Notes under the pieces: model-generated
The model's input: only the letters and a program-made list of their open reading frames with translations
What the model was told of the DNA's origin: nothing
Database searches by the model: none
Assembly: GCA_018820665.1 (NCBI GenBank)
Contig: JAHJNW010000086.1
Location: 1-64,000, forward strand
Direction of reading: 5' to 3'
DNA: 64,000 nucleotides
Origin: Alphaproteobacteria bacterium
Lineage (GTDB): Bacteria > Pseudomonadota > Alphaproteobacteria > Caulobacterales > Caulobacteraceae
Part shown: piece after piece, positions 58,010-64,000 of the stretch
Position numbering within the stretch: position 1 is the first letter of the stretch
Layout: each line of letters starts with the position of its first letter
Made by a program: the position numbers and the translations under genes

Positions 58010-58140
58010 TTGAAGTTGGTCTCTTCGGTGTCGGCCTCGCCGCTGGCGCGGTCATCGCCTGGTTCGTGAAGCCGCTTGTTGCTGGCTTTGTCGCCGGTCT
58101 TCAGGCCTCGGCCACGCAGCCGACCATCCCGGCCGAGTAG
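58006..58140 (+). CDS. small single-TM protein (44 aa)
   Basis: MIEVGLFGVGLAAGAVIAWFVKPLVAGFVAGLQASATQPTIPAE; SD gaaggagga. Confidence 0.5.
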   Translation: MIEVGLFGVGLAAGAVIAWFVKPLVAGFVAGLQASATQPTIPAE

Positions 58141-58160
58141 ATTTCTCGCACCGCCATTCG

Positions 58161-58193
58161 AGGCCCCGCCGTTCCCCGGCGGGGCCTTTTTCG
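58161..58193 (+). terminator. rho-independent terminator
   Basis: aggccccgcc-gttcccc-ggcggggcct-ttttcg. Confidence 0.8.
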
Positions 58194-58459
58194 TTTTATC
58201 CGCTCAGCGCTGGCTCTCGCCGCCTGCGAAGGCCGTCCGCGCGAAGCGCGGTCGCTTTCTGTGCGCTTGGCCTAGCTGGACGCCGTCCGTGCCGTCTAAG
58301 GTCGCTCTATGCCCGCTCGCGGGCATAGAGCGGTCGTCTCACTCCCCCCCGACGTCGACCGCTCCAGAGATCCTGACGGCGTTCTCCTGCTTTCCGCCGT
58401 TGGGGTCTCTGTAAGGGGAGGGGGCGCGCGGTTCTGTCCCATCCCACCGTGAGGGCTCC

Positions 58460-58532
58460 GCCGGTTATCCCGTCAACGGCTAAAGCCGTTCCCCTCGCGC
58501 CGCCGAAGGCGGCGCTTCGGTGACGGGCCGGC
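58460..58532 (+). promoter_or_regulatory. structured-leader copy 4 (subtype B)
   Basis: P1 GCCGG-TTAT-CCCGTCA / TGACGGG-CCGGC; hairpins ACGGC-TAAA-GCCGT and GCGCCGCC-GAA-GGCGGCGC. Confidence 0.65.
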
Positions 58533-58592
58533 ACCTCACGTTCGGATTGCTCCATCACCGCCCAGCCCGGGCGGTCTTCACTGGAGGATCCC

Positions 58593-59393
58593 ATGACTGC
58601 CGTTTCCATCGAAACCATTCAGCCTGACCCCGCCGTCATCTTCGATGACGCGACCGCTGCGCTCGATGAGGATTTCGACGACGATACCGATTTCACAGGG
58701 GACGATGACGACATCGACGACGTCCCCGCGCAGCGGGGTCGCTCGCGGGAGCCTTCGTACATCGATCTCCGCGATGCCGCCGTGTTGCGCATGGCGCCCG
58801 ATCTCCCGGCCGACCAGGCCGGACTGGACACTGTGGCGCGCGAAGCGTTCGAGGCCTTCCACGCGGCCGTCGTCATAGGCGACGAGGCCGCCATGATGGC
58901 CGCCAGCATTCGCTATGATGCGGTTGTCTGGAAACTCAACGGCGGCGCCTTCTTCGCCTGCGAGGCAGGCAACGAGGCGGTTTCACCCCGCCTGCGGGCA
59001 CGCCTTGCCGCCGCTCCGGGTGCTGTCCCCCTGTGGGGCCAGTCCGGAGAGTTCCTGGTCGATCATGCCGGCATCAGGGCGATCGTCATCGCCCGGGGCG
59101 GGCCTTCGTCCCTGCAGGTCGAATTCCGCGCCGTGTCCGCCACCGGCCCATTCATCTCCAACACGGGTTATCGGTCCCTGTGCGGCTGCCGGCCGATTTA
59201 CGAGACGACCATGGATGAGGCCGCCAGAATCTGGATCAGCCAGATCCTGACCGAGAAGAAGGGCCGGGAGTTCATCGGCCCCCAATACCGTAATCGCGAC
59301 TTCCTCGCGGCGTTCCCCTGGGCCGAGGCCGGCGAAGCGGCCTCTCCGGCCCAATACCAGGAGCCGACCGGGCAGTTCGCCTTCAGCTTCTAG
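58593..59393 (+). CDS. conserved plasmid hypothetical protein with acidic N-terminal tract
   Basis: ORF 266 aa with good SD (ggagga). Confidence 0.65.
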   Translation: MTAVSIETIQPDPAVIFDDATAALDEDFDDDTDFTGDDDDIDDVPAQRGRSREPSYIDLRDAAVLRMAPDLPADQAGLDTVAREAFEAFHAAVVIGDEAAMMAASIRYDAVVWKLNGGAFFACEAGNEAVSPRLRARLAAAPGAVPLWGQSGEFLVDHAGIRAIVIARGGPSSLQVEFRAVSATGPFISNTGYRSLCGCRPIYETTMDEAARIWISQILTEKKGREFIGPQYRNRDFLAAFPWAEAGEAASPAQYQEPTGQFAFSF

Positions 59394-59491
59394 CCCGGGC
59401 GGGTCGCGTGAGGCGCGACCCGCTTCGTCGTCCCCTTGTCCAGCTGCAGCCCTGTTGCGATCTGAGGGGGCCATACATCGCGAGCCCCTTC

Positions 59492-59764
59492 ATGTCCCAG
59501 ACCCATACCCTCACCGCAGACGACTACGGCGTGCTGGCCAACGCGGATGCGGCGGCCGACGGCCGCTGTCGCATCAGCCCTTCGGCCAGCCCTGAAGGGC
59601 GCGAGGCCACCAAGGCGGCCCTGCGTCACCTCCATCGCCTAGCAGATGAGGGTTATCTTGCGGAGGTCCCCGTGCCGCATCGTCCGGACTTCCCGGTCTT
59701 CGCCCTGACCGAGACGGGACGGACGGCGCTGGCCGCACGCACGGCAGGTTCCGCAGCAGACTGA
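59492..59764 (+). CDS. hypothetical protein (possible winged-helix)
   Basis: ORF MSQTHTLTADDYGVLANADAAADG. Confidence 0.5.
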   Translation: MSQTHTLTADDYGVLANADAAADGRCRISPSASPEGREATKAALRHLHRLADEGYLAEVPVPHRPDFPVFALTETGRTALAARTAGSAAD

Positions 59765-59815
59765 TCGGATTCGGCATCTGTCGGCCCGGCCCATCGTTCG
59801 TGGGCGCCCACACTC

Positions 59816-59853
59816 GGCGGCAAGGGACGCTTCGCTCTGAAGCCCTTGCCGCC
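59816..59853. repeat. 11-bp perfect inverted repeat in leader of next ORF
   Basis: GGCGGCAAGGG ... CCCTTGCCGCC. Confidence 0.7.
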
Positions 59854-59915
59854 TTCGTGAGCCCACTACCGCCAGGCTCCGGCCGCCAGCGAGGCGGCTT
59901 CAAAAGGAGCCTCCC

Positions 59916-60434
59916 ATGTCTGCAGCACAGGCTACCCTGCCCGGGTTGTTCGCCACCTCGGCGCAAAGCGCCCTTGTGGCCTCGATGTCCCCTGACGAGG
60001 CCATTGGCTTCGTCGCCTGTTCCATCATGTCGGTCGCCCAGGCCTGCGGTTGCGATCCTGTCGCGAACACCGTCGATCGCAAGCTGCAGAACGACATTCG
60101 CTTCCGCTCGGCCATGAGCCAGGCCGTAGGCCTGTCGCTCGCCCTCGATGATCGGGCCCGGAAGCTAGCCAGCGACCGTTGCGCCTTCCTCACCAAGCAT
60201 CTGCGCGATCGCGGCGCCGGCGGCATTGCGGGCAAACTTGCCCGCGCCGCCTATCTTCTCGGCCGCGCAGCGCAGGCGGTCGAAGAGACGACCGACATGA
60301 CCGAGGCCCTCGCGCTCCTGGATGAGGCGATCGTGCTTCATGCGATCATCCACCAGCAAGATGTCGCCGTCGCCCGCGCCCGCCACCAGCTCGGCATCCT
60401 CAACCGGGCGCAGCCCGGTCGTCGCCTTCACTAG
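59916..60434 (+). CDS. hypothetical protein
   Basis: ORF 172 aa; SD aaaggagcc. Confidence 0.6.
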   Translation: MSAAQATLPGLFATSAQSALVASMSPDEAIGFVACSIMSVAQACGCDPVANTVDRKLQNDIRFRSAMSQAVGLSLALDDRARKLASDRCAFLTKHLRDRGAGGIAGKLARAAYLLGRAAQAVEETTDMTEALALLDEAIVLHAIIHQQDVAVARARHQLGILNRAQPGRRLH

Positions 60435-60535
60435 GCGGGCGCTGTTCCGCATCCTGCGGACCGGCGCTAGTCGCGCGGGTCTGTCTTGTCTCAGGTTGCG
60501 CCATGTCCAATCTGAGACTTGAGACGGAGTCACCC

Positions 60536-61087
60536 ATGATCGGCTATGCCCGCGCGCTTCGCCGCGGCCCCGCTCTTATCGCCCAGCGCGAGCGGCTGGT
60601 CGCCGCCGGCGTCCGCGAGGTCCATGAGGACCTTCGCGGCGGGGCCACGGTCCTTCGGCCAGCGCTGGACCGCGCGATAGCGGCGCTTTCGCCCGGCGGC
60701 GTTCTCTACGTCACCGCACTGGACCGCTTCGGGCGGGACCATCGGCAGATCTTCGATCTGGCCGTCAGGCTGCAGGAAACGAGCCTGCACCTGGTCGCGC
60801 TCGATGACGGTATCGACACCCGGCATGACGGCGGGGCGTTCTTCCGTTTCGCCGCCATGATGCTCGCCCACGAGGCCCGGGCTGCAGAGGATCGCCGCGC
60901 AGAGCGCGAGATCCTCGACGCTCCGCGTCCGCCCGGTCCCAAGCAGGCAATCACCGACGCGGCATGGGCAGAGGTGTCACCCTTGCTCGCGACGGGAACC
61001 ATCACCGTCGAACAAGCCGCCGATCGGCTCGGCGTTGGCCGGGCCACCGTCTACCGTCGCCTTGGCCGGAATGAGAACGGGACGTGA
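60536..61087 (+). CDS. serine-recombinase (resolvase)-like protein lacking the canonical catalytic Ser motif
   Basis: MIGYARALRRG (vs GYARVST), VLYVTALDRFGRD, C-terminal HTH ITVEQAADRLGVGRATVYRRL. Confidence 0.75.
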   Translation: MIGYARALRRGPALIAQRERLVAAGVREVHEDLRGGATVLRPALDRAIAALSPGGVLYVTALDRFGRDHRQIFDLAVRLQETSLHLVALDDGIDTRHDGGAFFRFAAMMLAHEARAAEDRRAEREILDAPRPPGPKQAITDAAWAEVSPLLATGTITVEQAADRLGVGRATVYRRLGRNENGT

Positions 61088-61165
61088 ACAAACGCTTGCG
61101 TTCGCGCTGTCGAGTCCTCTAGACCGTCCGCTGGCAGGGGCGCTTAGGCCAGCGACGTCAGGACC

Positions 61166-61462
61166 GTGGGACGCAAGAACCCAGACCGCTACACCCGTGA
61201 GGACTGGCGCGCTGTCTGCGGCACAGTCGACTCGATGCGGACCAAACGCTGGCGGGTCACCGTCGTGTGCAACCGCTGCCACCTCAACATGGGCGTCGAT
61301 CTTCGCGTCATGGCCTTCCTCCTCGGCGGGGAGGGCGTCCTGTGGAACCGACACCCGCACTGCCGGCGGGTCGGTTGCGAGGGCCGGGTGACCTTCTGGG
61401 CCCAACCGCCCGAGGTCTACACCGCCTTTCCTCTCCGGGCTGAATGGCCCGTTCGCGAATAG
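61166..61462 (+). CDS. small zinc-ribbon-like hypothetical protein
   Basis: CNRCHLNMGVDLRVMAFLLGGEGVLWNRHPHCRRVGCEG; GTG start. Confidence 0.6.
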   Translation: MGRKNPDRYTREDWRAVCGTVDSMRTKRWRVTVVCNRCHLNMGVDLRVMAFLLGGEGVLWNRHPHCRRVGCEGRVTFWAQPPEVYTAFPLRAEWPVRE

Positions 61463-61506
61463 CGAAACCGCTCATTCCAGCATCGCACGGGTCCAGGCGC
61501 GGCCGC

Positions 61507-61632
61507 CGCGATCAATCACGCCCAAAGAGGTCGGGGACATCGTCCCCGCAACGGCTCCGCCGTCCTCCACTTCGTTGCGGCCCTCCGGGTGCAGGTCCTC
61601 CTTACCCCCGACAGGCAAGGGGCGTGATCGCG
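61507..61632 (+). promoter_or_regulatory. structured-leader copy 5 (subtype A)
   Basis: P1 CGCGAT-CAAT-CACGCCC / GGGCGTG-ATCGCG; hairpin ACGGC-TCC-GCCGT; CCTCCACTTCGTTGCGGCCCTCCGGGTGC. Confidence 0.65.
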
Positions 61633-61681
61633 GCAAGCCCGCGGGCCAGCTGGATCCCCCGGCTGGAAGCTGGAGACCTTC

Positions 61682-62254
61682 ATGAATCTCGCTGACTTGC
61701 ACGACCAGGCCGCCTTGGCCTCCGTCTCGTCTGATCTCCTCGATAAGGCTGCATCCGCCGGCGTTGAAGCCATGGCCTCCGTCCTGGCTGACGCCATGAG
61801 CTGGACGTCCGGCGATTTCCTGCCCTGCCAAAGCGCGGCCCTCGAGGACGGCGCGCGCGTGATCGCCGGCGCGCTCGCGCGCATGGCGATCGAAAACGGC
61901 CTGCTTCCCGAGGAACCCTCGGCCGTCGCCGACCCCGTCCCGGTCGATCCGGCTGTCTTGTTCAACTGCTGCACCGACGGCGCCGAGCCGGACTGGCGGG
62001 AGTTCACTGTGCTGCAGATCGGCGGCTGTCGCATGGACCCCGACGACGACGGTGTCGTCGACGGCGGCCAGGACCGCGCCAGCACCGAATTCTACACCGT
62101 GTACGGCATCAACCCTGACGGTGAAGCGCTCGCCATCACCGACCTTCCCAATGCCGACCTCGACCAGGCCAAGGCTGTCGCGGACACCCTTTCGGGCCTG
62201 TCCGGTCTGTCTGTCGAACTGCATTGCGCCCTGACCCAGGAGATCACCCAATGA
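61682..62254 (+). CDS. conserved plasmid hypothetical protein
   Basis: ORF MNLADLHDQAALASVSSDL. Confidence 0.6.
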   Translation: MNLADLHDQAALASVSSDLLDKAASAGVEAMASVLADAMSWTSGDFLPCQSAALEDGARVIAGALARMAIENGLLPEEPSAVADPVPVDPAVLFNCCTDGAEPDWREFTVLQIGGCRMDPDDDGVVDGGQDRASTEFYTVYGINPDGEALAITDLPNADLDQAKAVADTLSGLSGLSVELHCALTQEITQ

Positions 62255-62565
62255 GCCTCATCACCTTCCTCGATCGCATCGCCGGCATGAAGACCGGCGA
62301 GGAGCTTGACGGCCATATGTCCGGCGCCGACGCCGTGGACACGCTGTCCTATCTCATCATCGAGGCCCGGGCGCTGCGCGCCTCGGCCTCCGCCGCGGAG
62401 CTCAGCGCCGACGGTCTCACGGTGCTTCGCACCCTGCGCGACCTCGTCGATGAAGCCCTGTTGACGCACATCTACCAGGACGAGAGCGAGATCCCGGCGG
62501 ACTGTGGCTACGTCCTCGCCCGGGATGAGGCTGACGCGATCCTGGACCTTCACCCATCCGGGTGA
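62251..62565 (+). CDS. hypothetical protein
   Basis: ATGA overlap with upstream ORF. Confidence 0.6.
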   Translation: MSLITFLDRIAGMKTGEELDGHMSGADAVDTLSYLIIEARALRASASAAELSADGLTVLRTLRDLVDEALLTHIYQDESEIPADCGYVLARDEADAILDLHPSG

Positions 62566-62818
62566 CGGCGACGGCCGCGCCTTGCGGCGGGCGGTTCGCT
62601 CCGCTCGCCGCCTCGGCCTGCCTACTGTGAGGGCAGGGGGCGTTCCCGGGCTTGGCGACCAGCTGGCCTTCGGCCTCGCGGTCGCTTGCGCCTGGTCACG
62701 TCAGACAAGTGCGCCGGCGACGGCCTCGCTGCGCGCGCCGCTCCCCATGGGTCGCGACGACGGCCTGCCGGACTGAGAGAGGGGCGGCGGGGTCGGCCGA
62801 TCCTGATGCAAGGGCACC

Positions 62819-62893
62819 GCCGGTTATCCCGTCAACGGCTTCGCCGTTCCCCTCTGACCGGCCGGACGGCCGAGTCCTCGGTGACGGGCCGGC
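62819..62893 (+). promoter_or_regulatory. structured-leader copy 6 (subtype B)
   Basis: P1 GCCGG-TTAT-CCCGTCA / TGACGGG-CCGGC; hairpins ACGGC-TTC-GCCGT and CGGCC-GGAC-GGCCG. Confidence 0.65.
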
Positions 62894-62952
62894 ACCTCGC
62901 AACGGATAGGGCGCGCCCCGCCCGTTCCGGGCGGCTCACCGAGGAGAACCCG

Positions 62953-63591
62953 ATGACCCACGCAACACTGTGCGAGCTTATGCGCCAGCACGAATTGGAC
63001 TTCACCGCTCCGGCCGACCGCGCTCCTGCAGCGCGCCCGCTAGCGCGGCCGCGGCTGCTGATCCTCGCCTGTTCCTCGTCCAAGGCTGAAGGCGAAGACC
63101 TCTCGGCGCGGGACCGCTACACCGGGCCGCTCTGGCAAACCCTCAAAGCGGCCGACCCCGATGGGTCCCTAGCGCACGTCGCGTTCCTTTCAGCCCGCTA
63201 CGGCTTCGGGCACTCCCGGGATCCTCTGCCCCACTACAACACCCTGCTCACGGCCAAGACCGCCGAGACGATGATCCAGCGCGGGCTGGCAGGGTACTAT
63301 CCCAACTATGACCTCACGTTCCGCACCCAGGGCGCGCGCGATCGGCACCTTGCCAGCCGCGAGCGGCTGCGGACCGCCGGCGGCGTCATCGCTCGTCTCG
63401 TCCGCGAAGCGGGTCGCGCCTTTGAGGACGTCGCCATCTGCGGCGGCAAGGAGTACGTCCGGGTCGGGCAGTCCTATGTCGCTGAGATGACCGATCACGG
63501 GTTCATCGCGGCCACCGCGCCCTTGACCATCATCAACGACCAGATCGGCTACATGCGCGCCAAGCTCCGGCGCTGGCTGTGTGAGCCGTGA
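62953..63591 (+). CDS. DUF6884-like protein
   Basis: RLLILACSSSKAEGEDLSARDRYTGPLWQTLKAAD...VAFLSARYGFG. Confidence 0.7.
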   Translation: MTHATLCELMRQHELDFTAPADRAPAARPLARPRLLILACSSSKAEGEDLSARDRYTGPLWQTLKAADPDGSLAHVAFLSARYGFGHSRDPLPHYNTLLTAKTAETMIQRGLAGYYPNYDLTFRTQGARDRHLASRERLRTAGGVIARLVREAGRAFEDVAICGGKEYVRVGQSYVAEMTDHGFIAATAPLTIINDQIGYMRAKLRRWLCEP

Positions 63592-63781
63592 GAATGGCCG
63601 CTGGTGGGCGTGGGACCGCGCTGGGGGCGCAAGGCGGTCAACGAACTTCCCCGGCCATGCCGCCCGCTCGTGGGCTCCCGGTGCGGCTTAGGGGGCAGGG
63701 CGGCGGGCATTGGCTGTCGTCGGTCAAACAGGACGACGGAGCGCTTCTCGGTCGCTCCCGTGGTTTCCGGCCTGCGGGTTC

Positions 63782-63908
63782 CGCGATCAATCACGCCCAA
63801 GAGGGGCGGGGTCGCCGGTCGCTCAACGGCTACGCCGTCCTCCACTCCGTTCCGGCCCTTCGGGTGCGCTTCCGGCTCAAACCCCGCCTGGCAAGGGGCG
63901 TGATCGCG
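63782..63908 (+). promoter_or_regulatory. structured-leader copy 7 (subtype A), upstream of an ORF starting at 63960 and running off the window
   Basis: P1 CGCGAT-CAAT-CACGCCC / GGGCGTG-ATCGCG; hairpin ACGGC-TAC-GCCGT; CCTCCACTCCGTTCCGGCCCTTCGGGTGC. Confidence 0.65.
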
Positions 63909-64000
63909 GGACACCCGCGAGCCAGCCGGATCACCTGGCTGGGAGCTGGAGAAACAAGATGCCCCGTCCCGATATGTCAATCATCGCACAACAGCTGCAG

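Noticed and set aside
1-64000. tRNA or rRNA genes and intact IS elements
   Set aside because: None recognised by eye; no transposase motifs or terminal inverted repeats seen. tRNAscan/ISfinder would be needed to be sure.

Overview
GC-rich alphaproteobacterial plasmid or integrated conjugative-element sequence (Caulobacterales/Brevundimonas-like by feel; this is inference). Four blocks are visible. (1) 0.3-5 kb: a divergently regulated minus-strand operon encoding a HhH-GPD/OGG-like DNA glycosylase, a small Gly/Ser-tailed protein, a PfkB-nucleoside 2-deoxyribosyltransferase fusion, a QueC-like enzyme and a SagB-like nitroreductase. An HTH regulator and a perfect 35-nt operator palindrome sit at its head. 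This is my main candidate for an undescribed immune or modification system. A zinc-hook-like AAA ATPase follows at 5.2-7.8 kb. (2) 9.7-30.5 kb: a near-complete F-type conjugative T4SS in the order traA-L-E-K-B-dsbC-V-C-trbI-traF/lepB-W-U-trbC-N-F-H-G, all on the minus strand. No relaxase or coupling protein was recognised in the window. (3) 32-47.5 kb: plasmid backbone with a methyltransferase-Strawberry-Notch helicase fusion, a DUF2493-like protein, ParB, a lytic transglycosylase, RepC with a candidate antisense RNA in its leader, and ParA preceded by a tandem repeat array. (4) 48-64 kb: accessory genes including SNase, ArdC, an Mrr-like endonuclease, SSB, a degenerate serine recombinase and many small hypotheticals. 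Several of these genes are preceded by one recurrent leader element: a long-range stem enclosing an ACSGC-loop-GCSGT hairpin. I found seven copies whose outer stems differ in sequence but keep pairing, consistent with a conserved structured RNA. All family assignments come from reading motifs by eye; no searches were run.
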